A stretch of DNA of 64,000 nucleotides from Stramentimicrobium sp964433555 (GCA_964433555.1 CAYSRG010000010.1:1-64000); one strand, 5' to 3'; positions 43,308-52,943 are shown, counted from the stretch's first letter. Notes: generated by a model from the sequence alone, not told the origin. Made by a program: numbers and translations.

Positions 43308-43838
43308 ATGATAATTATTGAAACAATCTTAAAAATTTTAAAAGCCTTAAGAAAATCTAATATTATCGAAGCAATCATAGCATTACTAACAGCAATTCTC
43401 TCTGTTATAGTACTGCTTCAGGTTGTCTTTCGCTATGTATTGAATTCCCCACTTGCCTGGACAGAAGAAGCCTCTAGATTTCTTCTGATATGGATTGTTC
43501 TTTTGGGAGCGGCAATCGGAATTAAGCGAAAATCTCATTTTACGGTTGATATTTTCTTTAAGAAACTTTCTCCAAAGTTACAACAAAGCCTGCAATTAGC
43601 ACTGGATATTTTTCTTTTTATATTAATTTTTGATGTAATGATTATTAATGGAGTTTATTTATCTAAACTAACATTTAGACAAATAAGCCCTGCACTAAAT
43701 ATCCGTATGTCTTATGTCTATTCAGCTGTTCTGGCAGGAGGTATTTTATCTTGCTGTTATGTTTTGGAAGACATATTATCATATATTAAAGAGGGGATTA
43801 CGAAAAACCAGAATAGAATAATAGAGAAAGGATCATAG
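43308..43838 (+). CDS. TRAP transporter small membrane subunit (DctQ family), 1
   Basis: 176 aa with four membrane segments. VLLQVVFRYVLNSPLAWTEE is the DctQ hallmark, followed by ASRFLLIWIVLLGAAIGIKR and HFTVDIFF. It pairs with the large DctM subunit encoded seven bases downstream. The 197-base gap from the binding-protein gene has only a short TAATCT-C-AGATTA palindrome with a T-run. The ribosome site before its ATG is weak (AGAAGGAAA). Confidence 0.88.
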   Translation: MIIIETILKILKALRKSNIIEAIIALLTAILSVIVLLQVVFRYVLNSPLAWTEEASRFLLIWIVLLGAAIGIKRKSHFTVDIFFKKLSPKLQQSLQLALDIFLFILIFDVMIINGVYLSKLTFRQISPALNIRMSYVYSAVLAGGILSCCYVLEDILSYIKEGITKNQNRIIEKGS

Positions 43839-43845
43839 AAATTAA

Positions 43846-45141
43846 ATGACTATTGTTTTTTTGTTTTTAGGCATTTTAGGATTTTTCATTATTCTGAACT
43901 TCCCAATAATTTATGCTATTATTGCTACCTCCTGGATTCTATTGAAGTTTGGCGATATACCCATTCCTGTTTCCTTAATAGGTCAAAAATTAATTGGGGG
44001 CATCAATTCTTTTCCTTTATTAGCTGTTCCCTTCTTTATGTTAGCAGCTAACATTATGACCTCTACCAGTATTATTAAAAGATTGGTATCTTTTATCACC
44101 TCCCTTATAGGGTTTGTGAGAAGTGGTCTGGCCATTGTAAATGTTCTTGTTTCGATGATTTTTGCAGGAATGTCTGGTTCTGCAACGGCTGATACTGCTG
44201 GAGCCAGTGCCATGATTATGAATGCCATGATTGAAGAAGGCTATGACAGGCCGTTTAGTGTAGCAGTGACAGGCGCCTCCTCAACTATTGGCATAATTAT
44301 ACCACCAAGTATCCCCCTTATTATTTATGCCTGGGTTTCCAATGTATCGGTAAGTGCATTATTTTTGGCAGGAATTATTCCGGGTATCTTAATAGGTGTG
44401 GCCCAGATTTCTTTGGCTACTTATAAAGGAAAGGTCAGAAACTATCCGAAATACCCCCGGGTACCCTTTAGACAAATTATTAAGGATGCTTATCAAGCCA
44501 TACCGGTATTGATTTTACCTATTATTATCCTGGGGGGTATATTTAGTGGAATATTTACCGCAACAGAAGCGGCAGTAGTTGCAGTTTTCTATGCCTTAGG
44601 ACTAGGTTTATATCTGAAAGAATTAACTATACCAAAACTTTTTAATTGCCTAGTTATGACTGGAGTAACTTCGGCAATTTCACTTTTGTTGATTGGTGCC
44701 ACCACTCCCTTGGGCTGGATACTGGCTTTACATCATGTCCCTAGCATGATAGCAGATTGGTTTATAGCTGTGACCTCTAATCCTACTGTTTTTTTGTTGC
44801 TCATTGTAGCCTTTATGCTGGCTATCGGTTGTGTAATGGATAACGATCCAGTAATTTTGCTTACTACACCAATATTCTTGCCTATAGCAAAAACTTTAGG
44901 AATAAGCCCTATACTGTATGGGATAATTGTTAATATTGCGCTAGCAATTGGCATAGTAACTCCACCAGTGGGTTGTGCGCTATTTGTCGCCTGTGCAGTG
45001 GGAAAGATTAATATTGCAGATGTTGTTGGAGAATTTTTACCATTTTATCTGGTCATGGCTATTGTGGTAATATTACTTGTGCTTTTTCCACAGCTGGTAC
45101 TCTATCTGCCATTAAAATTTATGCCACTTTCTGTATATTAA
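43846..45141 (+). CDS. TRAP transporter large membrane subunit (DctM family), 1
   Basis: 431 aa with about twelve membrane segments. FAGMSGSATADTAGASAMIM and GASSTIGIIIPPSIPLIIYA are the core DctM motifs for sodium-coupled transport; IGIVTPPVGCALFVACAVGK is the matching second-half motif. Forms the transport channel with DctQ and takes substrate from the DctP protein of the same operon. No truncation is evident. Confidence 0.93.
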   Translation: MTIVFLFLGILGFFIILNFPIIYAIIATSWILLKFGDIPIPVSLIGQKLIGGINSFPLLAVPFFMLAANIMTSTSIIKRLVSFITSLIGFVRSGLAIVNVLVSMIFAGMSGSATADTAGASAMIMNAMIEEGYDRPFSVAVTGASSTIGIIIPPSIPLIIYAWVSNVSVSALFLAGIIPGILIGVAQISLATYKGKVRNYPKYPRVPFRQIIKDAYQAIPVLILPIIILGGIFSGIFTATEAAVVAVFYALGLGLYLKELTIPKLFNCLVMTGVTSAISLLLIGATTPLGWILALHHVPSMIADWFIAVTSNPTVFLLLIVAFMLAIGCVMDNDPVILLTTPIFLPIAKTLGISPILYGIIVNIALAIGIVTPPVGCALFVACAVGKINIADVVGEFLPFYLVMAIVVILLVLFPQLVLYLPLKFMPLSVY

Positions 45142-45206
45142 ATTAATATGTAGTTGATCTTATATATTTACAAATTAATTAAAGGAGGTTTTCAAGAAAA
45201 AATAAA

Positions 45207-46037
45207 ATGGAAATAAGACAAGCATTTAATATAGAATATATTAAAAGCCTGGATACAGAAGGCTTACGGAAGGAGATGCTAATTCCGGGATTGTTTATTC
45301 CTGGAAAGCAGAAAATGGTTTATACCCATTTTGATAGAATGATTGTCGGTGGTATCTGCCCTCAACAGCCTCTTGTAATAGATGATACCAGAAAAATTAC
45401 CGGAACTGATTACCTTCTGGAAAGAAGAGAAATGGGAATCATAAATATTGGTTCTCCTGGCATTATCAAAGTAGATGGTGAGGATTATGTTTTAAATTAT
45501 AAGGATTTATTGTATGTCGGAATGGGAGTACGCGATATTCAGTTTCTAAGCAAGAACCAGGAAAAATTGGCTAAGTTTTATTTTGTATGCACCACTGCAC
45601 ACCAAGCTTATCCCACTAAAAAAATTGAATTCAATATGATTGAACCAATTGCACTTGGTTCAGCAGAAGGCGCCAGTAAGCGAGTGCTCTATAAATATAT
45701 AGTTCCAGAAACCATACAAACAAGTCAATTAACTATGGGGATGACAGCAGTGGAACCGGGAAATGTCTGGTGTAATATTCCAGGCCATACTCATGCTAGA
45801 AAGACCGAGATTTTTCTATTTTGTGAACTAAAAGAGGAGGCCATCATAGTTAATATTATAGGTGAACCAAAAGAGACCCGGCACATCATTACCAGGAATG
45901 AAGAGGCAGTAATAGCGCCCGGTTGGTCTATTCATTCTGGTGTAGGCACCAGCAATTATACGCTTATCTGGGGAATGTCCGGGGAGAATCAGACATTTAC
46001 AGATATGGATGGGATACCATTTAATGATTTACAATAA
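45207..46037 (+). CDS. kduI: 5-keto-4-deoxyuronate isomerase
   Basis: 276 aa, the usual length. The cupin metal motif is IPGHTHARKTEIFLF with HxH and Glu, and the fourth ligand His is in PGWSIHSGVGTSNYTLIWGM. GTDYLLERREMGIINIGSPG is typical of KduI. It converts 5-dehydro-4-deoxy-D-glucuronate to 2,5-diketo-3-deoxygluconate in uronate or pectin breakdown. No pectate lyase is near, so the substrate may come from imported unsaturated uronates or from related keto-uronates. AAAGGAGG lies 17 bases before the ATG. Confidence 0.9.
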   Translation: MEIRQAFNIEYIKSLDTEGLRKEMLIPGLFIPGKQKMVYTHFDRMIVGGICPQQPLVIDDTRKITGTDYLLERREMGIINIGSPGIIKVDGEDYVLNYKDLLYVGMGVRDIQFLSKNQEKLAKFYFVCTTAHQAYPTKKIEFNMIEPIALGSAEGASKRVLYKYIVPETIQTSQLTMGMTAVEPGNVWCNIPGHTHARKTEIFLFCELKEEAIIVNIIGEPKETRHIITRNEEAVIAPGWSIHSGVGTSNYTLIWGMSGENQTFTDMDGIPFNDLQ

Positions 46038-46196
46038 GGAAAAATATTAATAATCATTGAATAATAATATTTTTAGAATTCCATGATAAATTGGATTATT
46101 AAATTAAATAGATTACCTTGAAATTTCTTGCGGAATCTTTAGATATCAGATATGGTAATAATTAACAGAAAATAACAGGTAAAGGAGAAGATAAAA

Positions 46197-47240
46197 GTGG
46201 TTAAAGTCAAAGTAGGTATTATAGGATCCAGATTTGCTGCAGGTTTACATGCTAGGGCATATCAGCGATGTTCGGATGCCGAACTGGTGGCAGTAGCTGC
46301 GATAGATAATCTCGATAATTTCTGTACCCAATTCCAAATACCCAAGGCTTACAGTGATTATAGGGAAATGCTTGAAAAAGAGGATATACAGATGGTGAGC
46401 GTTTGCGTGCCAAATTTTCTTCATAGAGAAATTGTTGCTCATACAGCCGCTGCAGGAAAACATATAGTATGTGAAAAGCCCTTAGCTACTACTTTAGAAG
46501 ATTGCGATAAAATGATTAAGGTTTGTCGTGATAATAAAGTGAAATTGATGTATGCCGAAGACTGGATTTTTGCCCCTGCTCTTATGAGAGCAAAAGAAAT
46601 TTATAAAGAAGGAGCTATTGGTGATATCCTTTATATTAAGGCAAAGGAAAGCCACGGTGGATCACACTCTCTTTATGCTCAGAAGGTGAAATATTGTGGT
46701 GGAGGGGCAATGATTCATTTAGGAATACATCCTGCTGGTTTTGTTAACTGGTTTAAGGAGAAAAAAGTGGTAGAAGTATTAGGTAAAACCAGTAAAGGTT
46801 TACACCAAAATTTATTACATAATGAGTTTGAAGGAGAAGACTGGGCTGCTGGAATATTGACTTTTGAGGATAACACTTTTGGATTTATAGAGGGTAATTA
46901 TATCACCTTTGGTGGCATGGATAACAAAATTGAAATTTATGGCAGTAAAGGAAATATTAAAATAGAATTAACCCATGGCTCTCCCATACTAGTTTATAGC
47001 CCAGTTGGATATGAATATGCTATTGAAAAAGCAGATACCACCAAGGGATGGACTTTCCCGGCAGTGGATGAAGAACATTCCTTGGGCTATGTAAATGAAA
47101 TCAGGCACTTTGTTGAATGTGTCAAATTAGATAAAGAAATTGAGGAAGGTGCTCGAGGGGAAGACGGCCGAATCGCTCTCCAGATAATAAAGAGTGTCTA
47201 TCAATCTGAAAAAGAAGGTAAACTTGTAAAAATTAATTAA
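46197..47240 (+). CDS. Gfo/Idh/MocA-family oxidoreductase
   Basis: 347 aa starting at GTG after AAAGGAGAAG. The Rossmann start is VKVGIIGSRFAAGLHARAYQ, with the unusual GSRFA in place of GxGxxG; HIVCEKPLATTLEDCDKMIK gives the family EKP motif, and GGGAMIHLGIHPAGFVNWF the catalytic His region. It presumably oxidises or reduces a sugar acid with NAD(P). It shares the FAAxxH start and the AEDWIFAP block with the paralogue at 56736 (AENWIYAP), so the two form a subgroup. Confidence 0.82.
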   Translation: MVKVKVGIIGSRFAAGLHARAYQRCSDAELVAVAAIDNLDNFCTQFQIPKAYSDYREMLEKEDIQMVSVCVPNFLHREIVAHTAAAGKHIVCEKPLATTLEDCDKMIKVCRDNKVKLMYAEDWIFAPALMRAKEIYKEGAIGDILYIKAKESHGGSHSLYAQKVKYCGGGAMIHLGIHPAGFVNWFKEKKVVEVLGKTSKGLHQNLLHNEFEGEDWAAGILTFEDNTFGFIEGNYITFGGMDNKIEIYGSKGNIKIELTHGSPILVYSPVGYEYAIEKADTTKGWTFPAVDEEHSLGYVNEIRHFVECVKLDKEIEEGARGEDGRIALQIIKSVYQSEKEGKLVKIN

Positions 47241-47304
47241 ACAAGTCAGTCAATCCTTTTGTTTATTCTTAAGTACCAATATCATCAAACTTTTTATTAA
47301 ATTT

Positions 47305-47406
47305 ATGGCACGAGTAGTGATCCCTTTTCTTTTGATAAGTATGGTTACATTGCTTTTAGTTTCTTATTGGCCTGGTTTAGTATTATTTATTCCAAAACTT
47401 TTTTAG
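47305..47406 (+). pseudogene. Relic of a DctM-type permease C-terminus
   Basis: A 33-codon open stretch reads MARVVIPFLLISMVTLLLVS then YWPGLVLFIPKLF. This matches the last segment of DctM proteins (compare the end of the permease at 43846: VVILLVLFPQLVLYLPLKF). No ribosome site precedes it. It is probably the tail of a lost TRAP permease gene between the two oxidoreductases. Confidence 0.5.
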
Positions 47407-47492
47407 GATACCTATAGATATTTGAACAATTGTTTTTTATCTAATAAAATAATTAACAGGATCTTTAAATATTATTTGAGGTGATGAAAAAT

Positions 47493-48533
47493 ATGAAAGC
47501 AGCTGTAAAAGTGAATGAGCAAAAAGAATGTATTATTAAAGATATACCGTTACCCGTTCCTGGTCCACAAGAAGCCTTAGTAAAAGTGAAAGCTGCTGGC
47601 TTTTGCGGAACAGATGTAGCAATTATAGACAATCATTTTATGGGAAGGCATGGTAAGGTAAAATTACCTATGATACCTGGACATGAATTATCCGGAGAGG
47701 TAGTGGAAGTAGGAAATAATGTAACTAAGGTAAAAATTGGTGACCGAGTTACCAGTAGTGACATTAAAGGCTGCGGGACTTGTTATGGTTGTAAAATCGG
47801 ATTATTTCATTACTGCCGCAATTGGGATCATCTGGGAATAGATACACCGGGTTGTTTTGCCGAATATGTCGTTGCTTCGGAAGATATTCTTTTCCCTGTA
47901 CCGGATAATATTTCCGATGATGAAGCCACATTACTTGAATTAGCCACTACATCTACCAGGGCTTTTCGGACTAATTGTATCAAACCGGCAAGCACAGTAG
48001 TATTATTAGGACCCGGCCCCTTTGGTCTTTTATTGCTTCAGTCTGCATTGGCTGCCGGAGCTGGCTATTGTATTATGATTGGTTTGAATGGTGATGAACA
48101 AAGATTAAAAGTTGCTATTGAACTGGGAGCGAGTAAAGTAATCAATGCGGATCAAACTGATGCGGTGCAAGAGGTCTTAGATTTTACTCAGGGCAAAGGA
48201 GCTGATGCAGTAGTTGAGGCTACCGGTAATGCTGTTGCTGTTTCTCAGGGCTTGGATATATTAGGAGTAGGAGGCTTGCTCCTAATGGGTGGAAGTGGAT
48301 TTGCTGGAAAAGAAATCTCTTTTAAACCATGGAATGTAGTTAGAGAAGAAAAGCAACTGAAGGGATTACAGGGATTTACCTGGGCCGATTATCTGTTAGC
48401 CTTAGAGCTGTATACACAAAAAAAGATGAAACTTAAACCATTGATTACCCATGTTATGAAGTTAGAAGATATCAATAAAGCCTATCAGATTGCCAAGAAT
48501 AAAGAATCTATTAAGATAGTACTTCATCCATGA
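47493..48533 (+). CDS. Zinc-dependent alcohol/sugar dehydrogenase (MDR family)
   Basis: 346 aa from the ATG at 47493, eight bases after GAGGTGA. AAGFCGTDVAIIDNHFMGRH holds the catalytic Cys, PGHELSGEV the His-Glu pair, and CGTCYGCKIGLFHYCRNWDH the four structural Cys. VVLLGPGPFGLLLLQSALAA is the cofactor fold. It resembles sorbitol or threonine dehydrogenases. In this region it could interconvert a hexuronate and an aldonate, for example altronate with tagaturonate, but that is a guess from context. Confidence 0.83.
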   Translation: MKAAVKVNEQKECIIKDIPLPVPGPQEALVKVKAAGFCGTDVAIIDNHFMGRHGKVKLPMIPGHELSGEVVEVGNNVTKVKIGDRVTSSDIKGCGTCYGCKIGLFHYCRNWDHLGIDTPGCFAEYVVASEDILFPVPDNISDDEATLLELATTSTRAFRTNCIKPASTVVLLGPGPFGLLLLQSALAAGAGYCIMIGLNGDEQRLKVAIELGASKVINADQTDAVQEVLDFTQGKGADAVVEATGNAVAVSQGLDILGVGGLLLMGGSGFAGKEISFKPWNVVREEKQLKGLQGFTWADYLLALELYTQKKMKLKPLITHVMKLEDINKAYQIAKNKESIKIVLHP

Positions 48534-48567
48534 ATAATGAATCTAATTTAAAAAGTATCATTAGATA

Positions 48568-48633
48568 TTGAAAATTGTAATAGTTTTTTATATAATTAAA
48601 ATATGATTTAGAAAGATATTCTGTAATATAGAA
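48568..48633 (+). promoter_or_regulatory. Promoter and IclR-type operator before the iclR gene
   Basis: TTGAAA (48568-48573), 17 bases, TATAAT (48591-48596). TTCTGTAATATAGAA (48619-48633) follows; a poor partial match (10 of 15) sits exactly 20 bp earlier at 48599. Same layout as at 41788 and 57946. Confidence 0.7.
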
Positions 48634-48643
48634 TGGAATTAAA

Positions 48644-49426
48644 ATGAATAAAATAACTCCAAATTATCCTATAAAAGTATTAAATAAAGCTTTCACAGTC
48701 CTAGATATATTACTAAAGAATAATGCGCCAATGAGTATGACTGAGATTGGTGAGCAATTGCATTTTTATCCCAGTACCATTCACCGTATACTTGATACTT
48801 TAAAATACGGTGGATATGTAGAACAGGATCCTTCCACACAAAAATATCAATTAGGCTTGAAGTTGTTAGAATTAGGAATGGCAAAATTACAACAAATTGA
48901 CCTCATAAGAGAATCTACTCCCTACTTAAAGGAGCTAGCAAAACGATGTGACGAAACAGTACATTTAGGAATTTTAGAAGATAACAATGTTCTTTATTTA
49001 GTTAAGGAGGAATCAACCCAAACTATTAGAATGATTTCTTATGTTGGCAAGAGAGCGCCCTTACATTGTACTGCATTAGGTAAAATATTATTGGCTTTTC
49101 TTCCCTCAGACAAAAGAGAACATATATTAGTTAAAATAGAGCTTTCTAAACTCACTGAAAATACGATAACTGATAAGTGTAAGCTGATAGAAGAGCTTAA
49201 CAAAATTGAACAAGAAGGATTTGCCCTGGATAGAGAGGAGAATGAAAAATATGTTCGCTGTATTGCTGCTCCAATCAGGAATTATCAGGGAAGAGTCATT
49301 GCTGCAGTGAGCATCTCAGGTCCTTCTTACCGCATAAATAAGGGGAAACAGAGTAAATTAATAGATGAATTGATTTATAGCTGCGACAAAATTTCTGCTC
49401 GGTTAGGATTTCAATTAAGTTCTTAA
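48644..49426 (+). CDS. IclR-family transcriptional regulator (KdgR-like)
   Basis: 260 aa. Residues about 10-70 are the winged helix (AFTVLDILLKNNAPMSMTEI, HFYPSTIHRILDTLKYGGYV). The rest is the IclR effector domain (GKRAPLHCTALGKILLAFLP, EGFALDREENEKYVRCIAAP, the last with the conserved effector-side Cys). Its own promoter carries the TTCTRTWATRTAGAA palindrome, so it is probably autoregulated and also controls TRAP operons 1 and 3. KDG or a uronate would be the natural effector. Confidence 0.9.
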   Translation: MNKITPNYPIKVLNKAFTVLDILLKNNAPMSMTEIGEQLHFYPSTIHRILDTLKYGGYVEQDPSTQKYQLGLKLLELGMAKLQQIDLIRESTPYLKELAKRCDETVHLGILEDNNVLYLVKEESTQTIRMISYVGKRAPLHCTALGKILLAFLPSDKREHILVKIELSKLTENTITDKCKLIEELNKIEQEGFALDREENEKYVRCIAAPIRNYQGRVIAAVSISGPSYRINKGKQSKLIDELIYSCDKISARLGFQLSS

Positions 49427-49495
49427 GCAATTTTGTGAAAAAATTTTAAATTATACTGATATTATCATAAATCTAATTAAAAGGAGGACATTCAA

Positions 49496-50455
49496 TTGAA
49501 CAATATTCTCAAAAAAATTGGAGAATTAGGGATTGTACCGGTAGTAAAGGTTAATAGAGCTGAAGATGCTGTTCTTTTGGGTAAGGCACTTCTTTCAGGA
49601 GACCTTCCTGTTGCAGAGATTACCTTTAGAACCTCTGCTGCTGAAGATGCTATTAAGGCTTTAACGGATGAACTTCCTGAAATTTTAGTGGGAGCGGGTA
49701 CTGTTTTAACAATTGAACAGGCGAAGAAAGCAGTCACTGCTGGTGCCAAATTTATTGTGTCTCCTGGTTTTAACACCAAAATTGTTGATTACTGCATCGA
49801 AAACAATATACCGGTGACTCCGGGAGTTAATAGTCCTACTCAGATTGAAATGGCTTTAGAAAAGGGATTAGAGGTAGTAAAATATTTCCCAGCAGAAGCA
49901 TCAGGGGGCTTAAATCTTCTTAAAGCCCTGTCTGGACCTTTTTCTGAGATCAAATTTATTCCTACCGGAGGAATTGATCAGAATAATTTATTAGCCTATC
50001 TGGCTCATTCCCAAGTTTTAGCCTGTGGTGGAAGCTGGATGGTTAAATCCGACTTTATCTCCTCCGGGAACTTTAATCGTATTACCGAACTCGCCAGAGA
50101 AGCGGTTTCCACTATGTTAGGTTTCCAGTTAGCCCATTTAGGCATAAATGAAGAAACCCAGGAGAAAGCCCTCAATGCTGCCAATCTATTATCTCATAAC
50201 TTCTATTTTACTACTAAAGAGGGAAGTAGCTCAGTCTTTGCTGGTTCTGGCTTTGAGGTAATGAAGAAGAAATACCTGGGCGAACATGGTCATATTGCCA
50301 TTGCCACCAATAATATTACCAGAGCCATTGCCTATCTAAAAAGGAAGGGTATTTCTATCTTACCTGAGACCGCTAAAGAGTCTAATGGTAAGTTGAAGGC
50401 TGTTTATCTGGATATGAATGTATCTGGCTTTGCCGTACATTTAATGCAAAGATAA
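49496..50455 (+). CDS. KDPG/KHG aldolase fused to a C-terminal VOC-like domain
   Basis: 319 aa starting at TTG after AAGGAGG. Residues 1-213 are a class I KDPG aldolase: Glu 41 in AEITFRTSAAE, GAGTVLTIEQAKKAVTAGAK, and Lys 128 in VVKYFPAEASGG as the Schiff-base lysine. Residues 214-319 look like a vicinal-oxygen-chelate fold (GFQLAHLGINEETQEKALNA, then HIAIATNNITRAIAYLKRKG, ending GFAVHLMQR). It splits KDPG to pyruvate and glyceraldehyde 3-phosphate. Such fused proteins occur in Clostridia; the role of the second domain is unknown. The kinase gene follows after 19 bases. Confidence 0.9.
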   Translation: MNNILKKIGELGIVPVVKVNRAEDAVLLGKALLSGDLPVAEITFRTSAAEDAIKALTDELPEILVGAGTVLTIEQAKKAVTAGAKFIVSPGFNTKIVDYCIENNIPVTPGVNSPTQIEMALEKGLEVVKYFPAEASGGLNLLKALSGPFSEIKFIPTGGIDQNNLLAYLAHSQVLACGGSWMVKSDFISSGNFNRITELAREAVSTMLGFQLAHLGINEETQEKALNAANLLSHNFYFTTKEGSSSVFAGSGFEVMKKKYLGEHGHIAIATNNITRAIAYLKRKGISILPETAKESNGKLKAVYLDMNVSGFAVHLMQR

Positions 50456-50474
50456 TAATACAAGGGAGGAAATC

Positions 50475-51503
50475 ATGGGAAAGTATGTTACCTTTGGTGA
50501 AATTATGTTAAGATTAAAACCACCTCAGTTTGAGCGATTTTTACAGAGCCCTCTTTTGGAAGCAACCTTTGGTGGTGGAGAAGCAAATGTGGCAGTAGCA
50601 TTAGCTAGATTCGGTCTTGAAGTGGCTTATGTTTCAGTTATTCCTGATAATCCCATTGGTGAGGCTTGTATCAGAGAATTAAAAAGACAGGGAATTGATG
50701 CCTCATTTATAGTGCGAAAAGGAGAAAGGCTCGGTATCTATTTCTTAGAAGCAGGAGCAAACCAGAGACCCTCAATGGTAGTCTATGACCGCTCTCACTC
50801 AGCTATTGCTGAAGCAAGGATGGGTGATATTGACTGGGATAAGGTATTTCAAGGAGCAAGCTGGTTTCATATTACCGGTATTACACCAGCGATCTCTTCT
50901 TCAGCAGCTGACCTTTCTATAGAAGCTGTTAAGAAAGCAAAAGAAAAGAACGTTACAGTATCCTGTGATCTGAACTACCGGAAAAATCTCTGGAAATATG
51001 GGAAGTCTGCTCCGGAAATCATGAATGAATTAGTGAAATATGTGGATATAGCTGTGGGCAATGAAGAGGATTGTCAGAAATCCTTAGGGGTAAAGATGGA
51101 TATAGATGTAGAGTCAGGGGAATTGTCAGCAGAAAAATATCAGGAGATAACTCAAAAGATTTTAGGCTTATACCCCAATATTAAAAAGATTGCTATTACC
51201 CTAAGGGAAAGTCATTCGGCAGATTATAATGGCTGGTCGGCAATACTTGATAACAGGAAGGAATTCTTTGTTTCTAAAAAATATGAAATCCATGATATTG
51301 TGGATAGAGTAGGTGGTGGAGATACCTTTGCTGCCGGATTAATTTATGGTCTGAATCATCTCTCCAGTGACCAGGAAGCCCTGGAATTTGCTGTGGCTGC
51401 ATCCTGCCTCAAACATTCCATACCAGGTGATTTGCCTTTACTTTCCTTAAAAGAGGTGAAAAATTTAATAGGAGGTGCTGCCTCTGGGAGGGTACAGAGG
51501 TAA
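50475..51503 (+). CDS. kdgK: PfkB-family sugar kinase, probable KDG kinase
   Basis: 342 aa. The PfkB start GKYVTFGEIMLRLKPPQFER and GGGEANVAVALARFGLEVAY is followed by VSCDLNYRKNLW and the catalytic GGGDTFAAGLIYGLN with the base Asp. It phosphorylates 2-keto-3-deoxygluconate to KDPG, inferred from the KDPG aldolase gene 19 bases upstream. GGGAGGAA precedes the ATG. Confidence 0.88.
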   Translation: MGKYVTFGEIMLRLKPPQFERFLQSPLLEATFGGGEANVAVALARFGLEVAYVSVIPDNPIGEACIRELKRQGIDASFIVRKGERLGIYFLEAGANQRPSMVVYDRSHSAIAEARMGDIDWDKVFQGASWFHITGITPAISSSAADLSIEAVKKAKEKNVTVSCDLNYRKNLWKYGKSAPEIMNELVKYVDIAVGNEEDCQKSLGVKMDIDVESGELSAEKYQEITQKILGLYPNIKKIAITLRESHSADYNGWSAILDNRKEFFVSKKYEIHDIVDRVGGGDTFAAGLIYGLNHLSSDQEALEFAVAASCLKHSIPGDLPLLSLKEVKNLIGGAASGRVQR

Positions 51504-51560
51504 ACATAAATAATAAGACTTGTAATACTACTTCAGATTAACAAGCTTCAGAATTACTTA

Positions 51561-51575
51561 TTCTATTCTATAGGA
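51561..51575. promoter_or_regulatory. Possible weak IclR-type site before TRAP operon 2
   Basis: TTCTATTCTATAGGA matches the TTCTATTATATAGAA operator at 13 of 15 positions, 88 bases before the binding-protein gene. There is no tandem partner and no convincing promoter at the usual spacing. Confidence 0.35.
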
Positions 51576-51662
51576 GGTGATAAACTGTTAAAATTGCTGT
51601 TAATTGTATTGGGAAGTTAAATTAGTGAATCAATGTTAAATTAAATTAGGAGGAAAAACAAG

Positions 51663-52658
51663 ATGAAAAAAATTAATGCAGTGTTATTAATTGTTATAGC
51701 TTTGGTACTGATATGCTCGTCATTGGTATCCGCTCAGGCAAAATATGTGCTAAAGTTTAATCATGTATTATCGCCTAATGAACCATATCACCAGGGATTT
51801 CTCAATTGGGCGGAAAGAGTAAAAGAAAGAACTAACGGAGAAGTCGAGATTCAGGTCTTTCATAGCGCACAACTGGGAGTGGAAGAAGATATAATTGAAC
51901 AGATTCGTCAGGGTGTTAATGTAGGACAAAATACAGATTCAGCACGTTTAGGTAATTATATTCCCGGCATCGCAGTGATGAATGGCCCTTACTTTGTAAA
52001 TAGCATTGAAGAGGTAAAAAAGCTAAATGAAATTCCTACTATTAAAAAATGGAATGAAGAGTTAGCTACGGAGTACGGTTTAAAGGTTCTTTCCTTTAAC
52101 TGGGTACAGGGATTCAGGCATTTTATGACCAACAAACCAATTAAGTCACCAGAGGATTTAAAGGGTTTACGAATCAGAACTCCTCCCGCTCCAATCTGGT
52201 CTGAATCAGTAAGAGCATTGGGCGCTGTACCGACAGCTATTAACTTTGGCGAAATATATACTGCTGTGCAACAAAAAGCAGCTGATGGTGCTGAACTTGT
52301 TTATGCCAATATTTTTGGTGCCAATTTGTTTGAAGTATTGAAATACGTATGTGAAACAAAACATTTCCTGCTGATTAACTTTGAAGTAATTAGCGCTAAA
52401 TGGTTTGATAGTCTACCTGAAGAATATCAAAAAATTCTGGTTGAAGAATGTGATAGAGCAGGGTTAGAGACTTCTTATTCCATGGAAGAACAAATTCCGG
52501 ATTACAGAAAAAGAGCTGAAGAGAAAGGTATGACTATTATTCCCACAGAAGAAATAAATGTTGAAGCATTCAAAGAAGCAGGGAAAGCAGCCTATGAGGT
52601 ACTTGGTATTGCCGATGTCAGAGAGCAAATCTTAGAAGAATTAGCAGCTATGCAATAG
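51663..52658 (+). CDS. TRAP transporter substrate-binding protein (DctP family), 2
   Basis: 331 aa. A signal peptide (AVLLIVIALVLICSSLVSAQ) precedes KYVLKFNHVLSPNEPYHQGF, then GEVEIQVFHSAQLGVEEDII, and LKGLRIRTPPAPIWSESVRA with the conserved carboxylate-binding Arg. AGGAGGAAA lies seven bases before the ATG. A strong hairpin separates it from the dctQ gene 286 bases on, which would favour excess binding protein. It differs clearly from the other two DctP proteins in the window, so a different sugar acid is expected. Confidence 0.93.
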   Translation: MKKINAVLLIVIALVLICSSLVSAQAKYVLKFNHVLSPNEPYHQGFLNWAERVKERTNGEVEIQVFHSAQLGVEEDIIEQIRQGVNVGQNTDSARLGNYIPGIAVMNGPYFVNSIEEVKKLNEIPTIKKWNEELATEYGLKVLSFNWVQGFRHFMTNKPIKSPEDLKGLRIRTPPAPIWSESVRALGAVPTAINFGEIYTAVQQKAADGAELVYANIFGANLFEVLKYVCETKHFLLINFEVISAKWFDSLPEEYQKILVEECDRAGLETSYSMEEQIPDYRKRAEEKGMTIIPTEEINVEAFKEAGKAAYEVLGIADVREQILEELAAMQ

Positions 52659-52742
52659 CATAGAAATCTGGAACTACAATTATTGTCAAAGGCTAATTAC
52701 TTTTCGGCTAATTTTCTATACCGGGTACAGTTTATAAGAATT

Positions 52743-52799
52743 ACAAGGGCAAAGCGATTAGTTATAGTTGAATTTAAGTGATCAAGGCTTTGCCCTTGT
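52743..52799 (+). terminator. Strong hairpin between dctP2 and dctQ2
   Basis: ACAAGGGCAAAGC (52743-52755) pairs perfectly with GCTTTGCCCTTGT (52787-52799), followed by TTGATAAAAATT. Partial terminator or mRNA-end stabiliser. Confidence 0.7.
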
Positions 52800-52943
52800 T
52801 TGATAAAAATTATAATATTTTTTAGTATATTTCAATTTATTTTTAGCATCATCATAAATCGATCACCTTTATACCAAAAATAAATTAGTAAATCTTTTGA
52901 TCTTAAATTTATTTAATCAAATGGGGGAATTGGAGGGATTTAT

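Noticed and set aside
51585..51620. Leader peptide after GGAGGTGATAAA before dctP2
   Set aside because: Would need a CTG start and encodes only about 11 residues; could be chance.
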